Shown here piece after piece: positions 1 through 7,990 of a stretch of 64,000 bases of DNA. Origin of the DNA: Brooklawnia sp963780175 (GTDB taxonomy: Bacteria > Actinomycetota > Actinomycetes > Propionibacteriales > Propionibacteriaceae); assembly GCA_963780175.1 (NCBI GenBank), contig CAWAAT010000007.1, positions 124,001 to 188,000 on the forward strand, given 5' to 3'. The translations under genes and the position numbers were made by a program. Each line of letters starts with the position of its first letter. The first letter of the stretch is position 1. The notes below the pieces were generated by a model, which saw only the letters and a program-made list of their open reading frames with translations, made no database searches and was not told the origin of the DNA.

Positions 1-950
1 GTGACCTCGTCTCGCCAGCGGCAGAGGCCCCCATCTCCGACGGCACCGTGATCGACGTGCGCTTCGCACGGCCGGTGACAGTCGACATCGACGGCACCGT
101 CCGGGTCTTCTGGACCACGGCCGCCACCCTGGACGACGCGCTCGCTGAGTTCGGCCTGCACGATCCCGACGCACGCCTGTCGGTCGATCGTTCCACCCCG
201 CTGGGACGCGAGGGTCTGGCGTTCTCTGCGGTGACACCGAAGGACGTCGAGATTACCCTCGGCAACACGGTCATTGCCACCCGCTCGACGGCAGCTGACG
301 TGCAGAGCCTGCTCAACGAGAACGGCATCGCCGTCGACTCCGACGACCGGGTCAGCCACTCCGTCGACACCCCGGTGAGCCAAGGCCTGCAGGTGAACGT
401 CCAACGGGTCGAGGTCAAGGAGGTCGTCGAGGAAGCGGTCATCGACTACGTGACCCAGACCACCGAGGACGCATCCATGACCAAAGGCACCCAGACGGTG
501 ACCACTGCGGGCAAGGAAGGCACGAAGGCCGTGGTCTGGCAGGTCGTGTACGTCGAGGGCATCGAGGAGTCTCGGGCCGTGACCCGCGAGGACGTCATCG
601 TCCCGGCCGTTGACCAACAGGTCACCGTCGGCACCAAGGCGGCCACCGTATCCTCCGCCACGGCCAGCTACTCCGGTAGCCACGCCGACTGGATGGCCGC
701 CGCCGGAATCTCCCCGTCCGACTACTCTGCCGTCGAGATCCTCGTCATGCGAGAGTCCAGCTGGAACCCCTCCGCCGTGAACCCCACCAGCGGAGCCTGC
801 GGGCTCACCCAGGCGCTGCCCTGTTCCAAGATCGGCCCCAACTGGAGCGACCCCGTGGTGGCTCTCGCCTGGGGTGACGCCTACGTGAAGGGACGCTACG
901 GCAGCTGGCAAGCCGCCCTGGCGCACTCCTACTCCGTCGGCTGGTACTGA
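1..950 (+). CDS. DUF348/G5 cell-wall protein with C-terminal lytic-transglycosylase-like domain (5' end outside window)
   Basis: The reading frame is open from base 3, so the true start lies upstream; the in-frame GTG at 48 is internal because the residues before it match the downstream paralogue. Visible parts are the end of one DUF348 repeat, a second DUF348 (about 30–75 of the visible protein) with the segment GLHDPDARLSVDRSTPLGRE, a G5 domain (about 125–205), a short Ser/Thr-rich linker and a C-terminal SLT/aggregation-promoting-factor-like domain beginning near HADWMAAAG, with a likely catalytic Glu in MRESSWNPSAV. By family it should be exported and act on peptidoglycan. It lies 32 bases upstream of an RpfB-like gene with the same architecture but a different catalytic module, so the two are probably co-transcribed. 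The domain assignment is good; the catalytic activity is inferred. Confidence 0.85.
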   Translation, partial: DLVSPAAEAPISDGTVIDVRFARPVTVDIDGTVRVFWTTAATLDDALAEFGLHDPDARLSVDRSTPLGREGLAFSAVTPKDVEITLGNTVIATRSTAADVQSLLNENGIAVDSDDRVSHSVDTPVSQGLQVNVQRVEVKEVVEEAVIDYVTQTTEDASMTKGTQTVTTAGKEGTKAVVWQVVYVEGIEESRAVTREDVIVPAVDQQVTVGTKAATVSSATASYSGSHADWMAAAGISPSDYSAVEILVMRESSWNPSAVNPTSGACGLTQALPCSKIGPNWSDPVVALAWGDAYVKGRYGSWQAALAHSYSVGWY

Positions 951-982
951 TACCCCGGATCTCCGGGAAAGAAAAGGAACCC

Positions 983-2086
983 ATGAAGAAGCCTTTGACA
1001 CTTGCGCTCGTCGGCGTGCTCGCCGCTTCATCGCTCGGCCTGGGTAGTGCTGCCGCCGCGTATGACAAGGCCATCACGCTGAGCGTGGACGGTCAGGCCC
1101 AACAGGTTCACGTCTGGGGTCACACCGTGCAGGACGCACTGGACGCCCAGGACATCGATCTGGGTGCCCGCGACCTGGTGATGCCGGCGGCATCCGAGAA
1201 GATCTCTGATGGCAGCACGGTCGAGGTACGGTTCGCCCGGCAGGTCAACGTAGATGTGGACGGCGTGACCACCACAGTCTGGACCACCGCGCTGCGCCTG
1301 GACGAGGTGCTCGCCGAGATCGGCCTGCACGACCCGGACGCACGACTCTCGGTCGACAGGTCCACTCCCCTGGGCCGCGAGGGACTCAACGTGGTCGCCG
1401 TGACCCCCAAGGACACCCGCATCACCGTGGACGGACGTGTTGTCAACGCCCGCACCACCGCCGAGGACGTGGCCGGCCTGTTGTCCGAACAAGGCATCAC
1501 CCTCGCCGAGCACGACCGGGTGAACCCGGCCGCCGAGACCGCGCTCAGTGCCGGTCTTCAGGTGGTGGTGCATCGGGTTGCCGTCACCGAGGCCATCGAG
1601 ACCCAGGTGATCGACTACGAGACCGTCACAACCGAGGACTCCAGCCTCAGCCAGGGCACCAACCGGGTCGACACGGCCGGCGTCGAGGGCGAGAAGTCGG
1701 TCGTCTACCAGGTGGTCGCCGTAGACGGTGTCGAGGAGTCGCGCAGCGTCGTCCGTGAGGAGATCTTGAGGGCTCCGGTCACCCGCCAGGTCACCGTGGG
1801 CACCAGCACCACCGGGGCTGGCGCACCGACGGTCGCCAGCGGCAGCGTCTGGGACGCGATCGCGCAGTGCGAATCGGGTGGCAACTGGGCCATCAACACC
1901 GGCAACGGCTACTACGGCGGCCTGCAGTTCGCCACCGCCACATGGCTGAGCCTTGGCGGCGGCGCCTACGCCCCGACCGCGAATCTTGCCTCTCGCGAGC
2001 AGCAGATCACCATCGCCGAGAAGGTGCTCGCCGTGCAGGGCTGGGGCGCCTGGCCCGCGTGCACCTCGATGCTCGGGCTGCGCTGA
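983..2086 (+). CDS. rpfB: resuscitation-promoting factor, RpfB type
   Basis: Secreted muralytic protein of 367 aa. A signal peptide covers about residues 1–26 (MKKP, hydrophobic core, SAAAA). Three DUF348 repeats follow (about 28–70, 85–128, 142–184), then a G5 domain (about 190–268), a Ser/Ala/Gly linker and a C-terminal Rpf lysozyme-like domain (about 288–367) with the catalytic Glu in AQCESGGNW and the GGLQF and GWGAWPAC motifs. This DUF348–G5–Rpf order is that of RpfB, which cleaves peptidoglycan and promotes regrowth of dormant actinobacteria. The ATG at 983 follows a GAAAAGGAA ribosome-binding site. Its DUF348 segment is protein-identical over about 20 residues to the upstream tandem paralogue although the codons differ. 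A strong hairpin terminator follows the stop. Confidence 0.95.
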   Translation: MKKPLTLALVGVLAASSLGLGSAAAAYDKAITLSVDGQAQQVHVWGHTVQDALDAQDIDLGARDLVMPAASEKISDGSTVEVRFARQVNVDVDGVTTTVWTTALRLDEVLAEIGLHDPDARLSVDRSTPLGREGLNVVAVTPKDTRITVDGRVVNARTTAEDVAGLLSEQGITLAEHDRVNPAAETALSAGLQVVVHRVAVTEAIETQVIDYETVTTEDSSLSQGTNRVDTAGVEGEKSVVYQVVAVDGVEESRSVVREEILRAPVTRQVTVGTSTTGAGAPTVASGSVWDAIAQCESGGNWAINTGNGYYGGLQFATATWLSLGGGAYAPTANLASREQQITIAEKVLAVQGWGAWPACTSMLGLR

Positions 2087-2109
2087 ACCCACTGGCACCA
2101 CTCACTGAT

Positions 2110-2152
2110 CGACACTGCCTCCCGGCCTGCCACAGGGCGGGAGGCAGTGTCG
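2110..2152 (+). terminator. hairpin terminator after rpfB
   Basis: Perfect 15-bp inverted repeat (2110–2124 with 2138–2152) around a 13-base loop, 24 bases after the rpfB stop. The T-tract is poor, so the strength is uncertain. Confidence 0.75.
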
Positions 2153-2521
2153 ATTCTGGGCTGGCAGGAGCCCGTGTCTCGACCAGGGACGCCAGCCCTA
2201 GACTCGCAAGCAACGGCCATCTTCAGCGTCGCACCGGGGATCCTCAAGGACATGGTCGCAAGAGGGTGTTCGGCCTCGACGAGGCACGGACCACACTTCT
2301 CAGCATGGGCAACGAGCTGTTCATTCATGACCCCCTGCAGATTCGCGACCAGGGGTTCCGCACACCTAATCGCGTTGCAGCACGGCGGGTCCGGCGGACA
2401 GGCTCCCGCCAAGGTGCACGTCGACATCCCTGACCGTGAGCCGGACGCGACATATCGCCAGCTGATTCCGGAGAACCAGGCCGTCCTGCACCGGCTGACC
2501 GGGTGGACCTGACCTGACGGC
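2153..2521. other. intergenic stretch without a convincing gene
   Basis: About 370 bases lie between the rpfB terminator and the glycosyltransferase stop. Open frames exist on both strands but none has a ribosome-binding site plus recognisable protein. The plus-strand frame ending at 2512 has an actinobacterial-looking tail (HVDIPDREPD, then RQLIPENQAVLHRL) that could be the 3' remnant of a lost gene. I do not recognise it. Confidence 0.4.
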
Positions 2522-3640
2522 TCAACTGGGCCCTTGGGCACCCCCGGCCAGTTCTGCGTGGATCTCCAGCATGCGGCGCACCGATGTGGCCCAGTCGTAG
2601 CGTTCCGCGCGTGACCGGGCTGCAGCCCGCAATTCGGGCGAGCGGCGGGCGATCAACCGCTCGATGGCGTCGGCGATCCCAGCCGCGTCCGGGCGTCCGC
2701 TCTCCCCGCTGGTTTCGTCCACCAGCTCACGAGCCCCACCCCGGTCAGCGGTCACCACCGGCGTTCCGCACGCCAGCGCCTCCAGCACCGCGAGCCCGAA
2801 GGTCTCCGTCGGGCACACCGACAGCGAGATGTCGGAGCTCGCAAACCGCCTGGCCACCTCCTCGCGTCCCTTGACGAACCCGCAGAAGACCACCGGAGCG
2901 TCACCTGCCTGCTTGCGCAACGCCGGCTCGTCCGGGCCTGTGCCGTACATGTTGAGCTGGAAGTCGAGCCCGCGCCGATGGAGTTCCACCGCGGCGGCCA
3001 CGGCCAACTGGGGGTGCTTCTCTCGTGACATTCGCCCCACGTAGCACAGCTGGACGGTGGTCTGCCCGCTGGGTGGTGATCCCTTGTCGGGGTTGAAGGT
3101 CTCAAGATCAACACCGAGCGGCACCTTTTGGAGGTTGGCGCCAGTGCCGTCGAACTCACCCGCGGAGTAGCCGGACGTGACAACGACGGTGTCAAAAGAC
3201 CTGGCCAACCGACGGTTCATGGCTGCCACGACGGGCCCGACGCCGACCGGGAGGCGTGTCCAGTCGGCGAGCATATCCTCGAGTCGCTCGTGGCTGAACA
3301 ACACCGATCCAACTCCTCGACGTCTGGCCCACCCGCCCACCACCGACAGCGTCCACTTGTCGGAGCACTCCACCGACGTGGGTCCGAACTCCTCCAGGAC
3401 GCGCAACGCCCGCCACGGCTCCACAATCATCCGGTAGGTGGACGACACCTTCGGCGCCCTGACCTGAATGACGAGTCCGGCCTCGCTCTGGTCCGTCTGA
3501 TCCCGGGCCCCCGGGATGATCAGGACGCGCTCAGCCCCCGCCGCCGCGTAGCCCCTTCCAAGGTGATTGATGGCCACCTTCATCCCGCCAGAGGTTGGGC
3601 CCACGAAGTTGGCGAGTTGGGCTATCCGCAGACCGGCCAT
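2522..3640 (-). CDS. GT4 family glycosyltransferase, PimC-like (probable GDP-mannose-dependent mannosyltransferase)
   Basis: Cytosolic GT-B glycosyltransferase of 372 aa. The N-terminal acceptor domain opens with RIAQLANFVGPTSGGMK, the glycine-rich loop typical of PimC/PimB-type enzymes. The C-terminal donor domain holds GRMSREKHPQLA and the E-x7-E signature (TETFGLAVLEALACGTP). From recalled sequence it most resembles mycobacterial PimC, which adds mannose to phosphatidylinositol mannosides; donor and acceptor here are inferred. The ATG at 3640 was preferred over a start 12 codons upstream because GGAGG lies 4 bases before it. A TAGGCT -10 element sits about 30 bases upstream. It follows rplQ on the same strand, separated by a terminator. 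An MptB-like mannosyltransferase elsewhere in the window is consistent with lipomannan-type glycolipid synthesis. Confidence 0.85.
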   Translation of the reverse strand: MAGLRIAQLANFVGPTSGGMKVAINHLGRGYAAAGAERVLIIPGARDQTDQSEAGLVIQVRAPKVSSTYRMIVEPWRALRVLEEFGPTSVECSDKWTLSVVGGWARRRGVGSVLFSHERLEDMLADWTRLPVGVGPVVAAMNRRLARSFDTVVVTSGYSAGEFDGTGANLQKVPLGVDLETFNPDKGSPPSGQTTVQLCYVGRMSREKHPQLAVAAAVELHRRGLDFQLNMYGTGPDEPALRKQAGDAPVVFCGFVKGREEVARRFASSDISLSVCPTETFGLAVLEALACGTPVVTADRGGARELVDETSGESGRPDAAGIADAIERLIARRSPELRAAARSRAERYDWATSVRRMLEIHAELAGGAQGPS

Positions 3641-3666
3641 GCCACCTCCACATCTTGACTGCCCTG

Positions 3667-3672
3667 AGCCTA
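3667..3672 (-). promoter_or_regulatory. -10 element for the GT4 gene
   Basis: TAGGCT on the minus strand, about 26 bases before the start, leaving a short leader that holds the GGAGG site. No clear -35 is visible. Confidence 0.45.
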
Positions 3673-3722
3673 GCAACCGTCCTCCTCGACTCGTTGGCTC
3701 GCGTCGGGCGCCGGGAACGCCA

Positions 3723-3753
3723 GTGCCGCGCCCCCGCTGAGGGGACGCGGCAC
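3723..3753 (-). terminator. terminator of the alpha operon
   Basis: GTGCCGCG–CCCC…GGGG–CGCGGCAC hairpin about 20 bases beyond the rplQ stop, with one bulge. It separates the ribosomal cluster from the GT4 gene. Confidence 0.75.
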
Positions 3754-3775
3754 GGAAGTGACGAGCTTAGGCAGA

Positions 3776-4303
3776 TCAGGCCTTCGCCTGGTCCTCAGCG
3801 GTCGCCGAAGCCTCAACGCCCTCGACATCGTCGGCCTGGCTGGTGTCCTCCTGCTCGGCAGGAACCTCGGCAGCCGGGGCTTCCTCAAGGACAGCCTGCG
3901 GCTCGGCCTCCTTGGCGACCGACTTCCTGGGCTCGGACTTCTTCACCGGCTCGGTGACCAATTCGATGACGGCCATCGGGGCGTTGTCACCCTTGCGCGG
4001 ACCAACCTTGGTGATCCGGGTGTAACCTCCCTCGCGGCCCTCCATCTTGGGTGCGATCTCGGTGAACAGGACGTGCAAGACGTCGGTGCTGGTGATCGTC
4101 TGCCTGACCAGGCGACGCGCGTGCAGATCCCCACGCTTGGCCTTGGTGATCAGTCGCTCGGCGAGCGGCTGAACCCGACGTGCTCGGGTCTCGGTGGTCG
4201 TGATGCGGCCATGTTCGAACAGTTGGCTGGCCATGTTGGCCAGGATGATCCGCTCATGGGCAGGGCTGCCGCCGAGGCGGGGACCCTTCGTTGGCTTGGG
4301 CAT
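3776..4303 (-). CDS. rplQ: 50S ribosomal protein L17
   Basis: L17 binds domain III of 23S rRNA near the tunnel exit. The protein is 175 aa; residues 1–117 are the conserved core (MPKPTKGPRLGG, then ANMASQLFEHGRITTTETRA). Residues 118–175 form a low-complexity Ala/Glu/Asp tail typical of actinobacterial L17 but absent from the roughly 120-residue enterobacterial form. It is the last gene of infA–rpmJ–rpsM–rpsK–rpsD–rpoA–rplQ, 28 bases after rpoA, and is followed by a hairpin terminator. The ATG is preceded by GGAGA. Confidence 0.98.
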   Translation of the reverse strand: MPKPTKGPRLGGSPAHERIILANMASQLFEHGRITTTETRARRVQPLAERLITKAKRGDLHARRLVRQTITSTDVLHVLFTEIAPKMEGREGGYTRITKVGPRKGDNAPMAVIELVTEPVKKSEPRKSVAKEAEPQAVLEEAPAAEVPAEQEDTSQADDVEGVEASATAEDQAKA

Positions 4304-4331
4304 AGTTCAGTTCTCCAGATATTGTGAGGGA

Positions 4332-5357
4332 TCAGTACTGCTCGGTCTCGATGAACTCGTCGTCCTCGTCGCCTTCGACCGCGGCGAACTGGTCGGCTGC
4401 GGCCAGTGGATCAAAGCCGGGCGAGCTGTCCTTGAGCATCAGGCCAAGTTCGGCCAGCTTGGCCTTGACCTCGTCGATGGACTTCGAACCGAAGTTGCGG
4501 ATGTCGAGCAGGTCCTGCTCGCTGCGGCTGACCAACTCGCCCACACTGTGGATTCCCTCGCGCTTGAGGCAGTTGTACGAGCGGACGGTCAGGTTGAGGT
4601 CCTCAACCGGCAGGGCCAGATCGGCAGCAAGTTGCTCGTCGACCGGGCTCGGACCGATTTCCACACCCTCTGCGTCCACGTTCAGCTCACGTGCCAGCCC
4701 GAAGAGTTCGACCAGCGTCTTGCCGGCGCTGGCCATGGCATCCCGAGGAGTGATGGCCGGCTTGGTCTCAATGTCGATGATGAGCCGGTCGAAGTCGGTG
4801 CGAGTCTCGACGCGGGTGGCCTCGACCTTGTAGGTGACCTTCGTCACCGGCGAGTAGATCGAGTCAACCGGGATCCGACCGATCTCGGCGTCCGGGTTGT
4901 TGTTCTGGGAAGCCGAGACGTAACCGCGCCCACGCTCGACGGTCAGCTCCATCTCGATGGCGCCCTTGTCGTTCAACTCGGCGATGTGCATCTCGGGGTT
5001 GAGCACCTCGACACCCGCCGGGACCGCAATGTCAGCCGCGGTCACCGCACCAGCACCCGACTTCCGCAGGTACATGGTGACAGGCTCGTCCTCTTCGCTG
5101 GTCAACACCAGCTCCTTGAGGTTGAGGATGATCTCGGTGACGTCCTCGACCACCCCCGGCAGCGTGCTGAACTCGTGCTGATTGCCCTCGATCTTGATGC
5201 TGGTCACAGCCGCGCCCGGAATGGACGACAACAGGGTGCGACGCAGTGAATTGCCCAGAGTGTAGCCAAAGCCAGGCTCCAGGGGCTCGATGAAGAACCT
5301 GGACCGCGACTCGTTGACTATCTCTTCGGTCAGGCTCGGGCGCTGTGCGATGAGCAT
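4332..5357 (-). CDS. rpoA: DNA-directed RNA polymerase subunit alpha
   Basis: The alpha subunit (341 aa) dimerises to nucleate RNA polymerase assembly. The N-terminal domain (about 1–228) carries the FIEPLEPGFGYTLGNSLRR assembly motif. An acidic linker leads to the C-terminal domain (about 255–315), with RSYNCLKREGIHSVGEL and NFGSKSIDEV, which contacts UP elements and activators. A short acidic tail closes the protein. The gene sits in the usual rpsD–rpoA–rplQ order; the gap to rpsD is about 80 bases. Confidence 0.98.
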   Translation of the reverse strand: MLIAQRPSLTEEIVNESRSRFFIEPLEPGFGYTLGNSLRRTLLSSIPGAAVTSIKIEGNQHEFSTLPGVVEDVTEIILNLKELVLTSEEDEPVTMYLRKSGAGAVTAADIAVPAGVEVLNPEMHIAELNDKGAIEMELTVERGRGYVSASQNNNPDAEIGRIPVDSIYSPVTKVTYKVEATRVETRTDFDRLIIDIETKPAITPRDAMASAGKTLVELFGLARELNVDAEGVEIGPSPVDEQLAADLALPVEDLNLTVRSYNCLKREGIHSVGELVSRSEQDLLDIRNFGSKSIDEVKAKLAELGLMLKDSSPGFDPLAAADQFAAVEGDEDDEFIETEQY

Positions 5358-5436
5358 GTGATGTCCTTCCCGCGCCGCCCACTATTTGACGGCGCGATGT
5401 GTGGGGCGGGGAACCTCTCCCCGCCCCGTTGCTGGC

Positions 5437-6042
5437 CTACTTGGAGTAGAACTCGACGATCGCTTGTTCGTTGACGTCGATGGTGATCTGCTCCCGGGTG
5501 GGCAACTGATGCACCAGAATCCGCATGCGGTTCGGCTTGACGGTCAGCCAACCCGGCACCTCGCGCTCGCCCCAGGTCTCGCGGACGATCACGAACGGGG
5601 TTGCGTTGAGCGACTTCGGGGCGACGTCGACGATGTCGAGCGGGCTCACGCGATAGCTCGGAATCGTGACGCGCTTGCCGTTGACCAGCAGGTGGCCGTG
5701 GCTCACCAACTGGCGGGCCTGACGGCGTGTCGAGGCGAAGCCTGCGCGGTAGATGACGTTGTCCAGACGCGACTCGAGCAGTTGCAGCAGAGCCTCACCG
5801 GTACGACCCGGCAGGCGGTCGGCCTCCTGGTAGTAGCGACGGAACTGCTTCTCGAGCACGCCGTAGGCGTAGCGCGCCTTCTGCTTCTCCTTGAGCTGGA
5901 GCAGGTACTCCGAGTCCTTGGTCCGTCCGCGGCCGTGCTGGCCCGGCGGGTAGGGACGATGCTCGAAGGCCTTGTCGTTGCCGACAAGGTCGGTCCCGAG
6001 GCGTCGGGACTTCTTGGTGATGGGTCCGGTGTAACGGGCCAT
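5437..6042 (-). CDS. rpsD: 30S ribosomal protein S4
   Basis: S4 (201 aa) is a primary 16S rRNA-binding assembly protein and in some bacteria represses its own operon. The N-terminus lacks the CxxC zinc knuckle, so this is the zinc-free type. The S4 RNA-binding domain (about 90–155) contains RLDNVIYRAGFASTRRQARQ and GHLLVNGKRV. The ATG at 6042 (MARYTGP) was chosen by family alignment over an upstream in-frame start 22 codons away; AAAGGA precedes it. It lies between rpsK and rpoA. Confidence 0.98.
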   Translation of the reverse strand: MARYTGPITKKSRRLGTDLVGNDKAFEHRPYPPGQHGRGRTKDSEYLLQLKEKQKARYAYGVLEKQFRRYYQEADRLPGRTGEALLQLLESRLDNVIYRAGFASTRRQARQLVSHGHLLVNGKRVTIPSYRVSPLDIVDVAPKSLNATPFVIVRETWGEREVPGWLTVKPNRMRILVHQLPTREQITIDVNEQAIVEFYSK

Positions 6043-6077
6043 GGTGTGGTCAGTCCTTTCTGTGGCTCGGGAGGGGG

Positions 6078-6491
6078 TTAGACGCGACGACGCTTCGGCG
6101 GACGGCAACCGTTGTGCGGCATCGGGGTGACATCCGAGATGGTGCCAACCTCGAGCCCGATCGCGCCGAGCGAGCGAATCGCAGTCTCACGGCCCGAGCC
6201 GGGACCCTTGACGAACACGTCGACCCTCTTCATGCCGTGGTCCATGGCACGACGCCCTGCTGCCTCGGCAGCCATCTGCGCAGCGAACGGGGTCGACTTG
6301 CGCGAGCCCTTGAAACCGACGGTGCCCGATGAGGCCCACGCGATGACCGCGCCGGTGGTGTCGGTGATGGTGATGATGGTGTTGTTGAAGGTGCTCTTGA
6401 TGTGGGCCTGTCCGGCGACCACATTCTTCTTTTCCTTGCGCCGCACCTTTGTCTTGGCGGCAGCGGCGCCCTTGCGGCCTGCAGTAGCCAT
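6078..6491 (-). CDS. rpsK: 30S ribosomal protein S11
   Basis: S11 (137 aa) lines the platform of the 30S subunit near the mRNA exit. The core runs from about residue 22 (AHIKSTFNNTIITITD) to the conserved C-terminus (DVTPMPHNGCRPPKRRRV). The basic Ala/Lys N-terminal tail is typical of actinobacteria. The start at 6491 follows AAGGAG; an upstream in-frame alternative is not supported by family length. It is cotranscribed between rpsM and rpsD. Confidence 0.98.
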   Translation of the reverse strand: MATAGRKGAAAAKTKVRRKEKKNVVAGQAHIKSTFNNTIITITDTTGAVIAWASSGTVGFKGSRKSTPFAAQMAAEAAGRRAMDHGMKRVDVFVKGPGSGRETAIRSLGAIGLEVGTISDVTPMPHNGCRPPKRRRV

Positions 6492-6542
6492 AAGTCTGTT
6501 GTTCTCCTTGGCAGGTTTGGTAGTGGGGCTCACCCGAGAGGG

Positions 6543-6917
6543 TTAGCGGACCTTCTTCTTGCCCGCGACGGCCTTCTTCTTGCCCTTGCGGGTGCGGGCA
6601 TTGGTGCGGGTGCGCTGACCGCGAACAGGCAATCCGCTGCGATGCCGGCGGCCTTGGTAGCTGCCGATCTCGATCTTGCGGCGGATGTCTGCAGCAACCT
6701 CGCGCCGCAGGTCGCCTTCGACCTCATAGTTGGCGTCGATGTGATCACGAAGAGCAACCAGTTGCTCGTCGGTCAGATCCTTGACGCGGATGTCCCCACT
6801 GATCCCAGTGGCTGCCAGGGTTTCGGCTGCTCGGGTCTTGCCGATGCCGAAGATGTAGGTGAGTGCGACTTCCAGACGCTTCTCGCGCGGAAGGTCGACA
6901 CCTTGGAGGCGTGCCAT
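6543..6917 (-). CDS. rpsM: 30S ribosomal protein S13
   Basis: S13 (124 aa) forms intersubunit bridges with L5 and contacts P-site tRNA. It begins MARLQGVDLPREKR, has the helix-hairpin-helix stretch TYIFGIGKTRAAETL and ends in the basic tail (RGQRTRTNARTRKGKKK) that reaches tRNA. The start at 6917 was set by family alignment. The gap of about 210 bases to rpmJ upstream is unusually long for this operon and shows no gene. Confidence 0.97.
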   Translation of the reverse strand: MARLQGVDLPREKRLEVALTYIFGIGKTRAAETLAATGISGDIRVKDLTDEQLVALRDHIDANYEVEGDLRREVAADIRRKIEIGSYQGRRHRSGLPVRGQRTRTNARTRKGKKKAVAGKKKVR

Positions 6918-7126
6918 GTGGCGGTTACCTTTCATTGAAGTCATGCCCGACGCTTCAGGCGTCCGCATGCGAAGGTGTCTGGCGTGAGGCGTTCCCGGAT
7001 CGCCTGCCGGAGTTTTCCGGCTCCAGGTCCCCGGCCTTCGTCCGGGGGTGTGCCACGACTCAGTCTTGAGTCGCCTGCTCTCACGTTGATGATGTATTCA
7101 GTTGTGTTGTGCTGCGCCTGTCTCGA

Positions 7127-7240
7127 TCAGCCTTGACGCTGCTTGTGCCGCGGGTTGGTGCAGATCACCCGGACGACACCGCGGCGACGAATCACCTTGC
7201 AGTGCTCACAGATCTTCTTGACGCTCGGCTGAACCTTCAT
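7127..7240 (-). CDS. rpmJ: 50S ribosomal protein L36 (zinc-binding type)
   Basis: A 37-residue gene read directly from the sequence: MKVQPSVKKICEHCK, then VIRRRGVVRVICTNPRHKQ. Cys11, Cys14, Cys27 and His32 form the zinc ribbon, making this the C+ form. L36 binds 23S rRNA near the peptidyl-transferase region. It lies 16 bases after infA and before rpsM, the normal order. AAGGAG stands upstream of the ATG. Confidence 0.97.
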   Translation of the reverse strand: MKVQPSVKKICEHCKVIRRRGVVRVICTNPRHKQRQG

Positions 7241-7256
7241 TCGAGCTTCTCCTTGG

Positions 7257-7478
7257 TTATTTGTGGCGGTAGACGATGCGTCCGCGGGTCAGATCGTACG
7301 GAGACAACTCGACAACCACCCGGTCCTGCGGGAGGATCCGGATGTAGTGCTGACGCATCTTGCCGCTGATCGTGGCAAGCACCTTGTGCCCGTTGTCCAA
7401 CTCGACGCGAAACATCGCGTTGGGCAGGGCTTCGACCACCACGCCTTCAAGTTCGAGTGCTCCCTCTTTCTTCGCCAT
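7257..7478 (-). CDS. infA: translation initiation factor IF-1
   Basis: IF-1 (73 aa) is a single S1/OB-fold protein that occupies the A site of the 30S subunit during initiation. Conserved features are MAKKEGALELEGVVVEALPN, GHKVLATISGKMR and ILPQDRVVVELSPYDL. It is the first gene of the alpha-operon part of the cluster (infA–rpmJ–rpsM–rpsK–rpsD–rpoA–rplQ) and has a promoter about 90–120 bases upstream. A plus-strand YCII gene separates it from map. Confidence 0.98.
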   Translation of the reverse strand: MAKKEGALELEGVVVEALPNAMFRVELDNGHKVLATISGKMRQHYIRILPQDRVVVELSPYDLTRGRIVYRHK

Positions 7479-7566
7479 TCACTCCCGATCTACGTGTTTG
7501 TGTGGACGTGTCACCGCCCGGGCTTGCATGCCAGCAGGCATGGCAGTCCCAAGTGACCGACATTCG

Positions 7567-7596
7567 ATGTTACCCTGTCTCGCCGCCAGTGCCCAA
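7567..7596 (-). promoter_or_regulatory. promoter of the infA operon
   Basis: Minus-strand TTGGGC (7591–7596), an 18-bp spacer and TAACAT (7567–7572). It implies a leader of about 80 bases before infA. The match is reasonable but untested. Confidence 0.5.
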
Positions 7597-7635
7597 ATCG
7601 ACCCCTGCCCGATGGTGTCGCGTTGCGGGCGGCCA

Positions 7636-7641
7636 TAGGCT
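7636..7641 (+). promoter_or_regulatory. -10 element of the YCII gene (leaderless)
   Basis: TAGGCT followed by 6 bases and then the ATG at 7648. There is no Shine-Dalgarno sequence, so the transcript probably begins at the start codon. Confidence 0.5.
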
Positions 7642-7647
7642 GTGGCT

Positions 7648-7932
7648 ATGTCCTACTTTGCCGTGCAGTACCTCTACCGCGCTGACGCCGACGTGGCTGC
7701 GGTTCGTCCCGAACACCGCGCCTACCTCGCCACCCTCGTCGCCTCGGGCCAGCTCAAGGCGTCCGGACCCTACGTTGGAACCGAACGCGACTCCGCACTG
7801 CTCATCTTCGAGGCCCCGGACGCAGCCACCGTCCAGCAGTTGATCGACGCAGACCCGATGGCCTCCCGAGGAGTGCTCGAATCGGCCTCCATCACCCAGT
7901 GGAACCCTGTCCTGGGGGTGTTCACCTCCTAA
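7648..7932 (+). CDS. YCII-domain protein
   Basis: Small cytosolic protein of 94 aa that is a single YCII (dimeric ferredoxin-like) domain: MSYFAVQYLYRADAD, the conserved His in RPEHRAYLATLV, and SGPYVGTERDSALLIFEAPD. YCII proteins are presumed enzymes or stress-related proteins; the exact role is unknown. The ATG at 7648 was chosen over the GTG two codons upstream because TAGGCT lies 6 bases before it, the leaderless arrangement seen repeatedly in this window. It is the only plus-strand gene inside the ribosomal block, wedged between map (convergent) and infA (divergent). Confidence 0.85.
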   Translation: MSYFAVQYLYRADADVAAVRPEHRAYLATLVASGQLKASGPYVGTERDSALLIFEAPDAATVQQLIDADPMASRGVLESASITQWNPVLGVFTS

Positions 7933-7990
7933 ACCTCGGGGCGCACCGGGGCCGCAAGGGGCAGCCCCTCGCAGAGATTGCCTCCGGGTC

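Noticed and set aside
951..982. CCCGG–ATCT–CCGGG hairpin between the two wall-protein genes as a terminator
   Set aside because: Only 5 bp with no T-tract and within 32 bases of the next gene's ribosome-binding site; more likely incidental.
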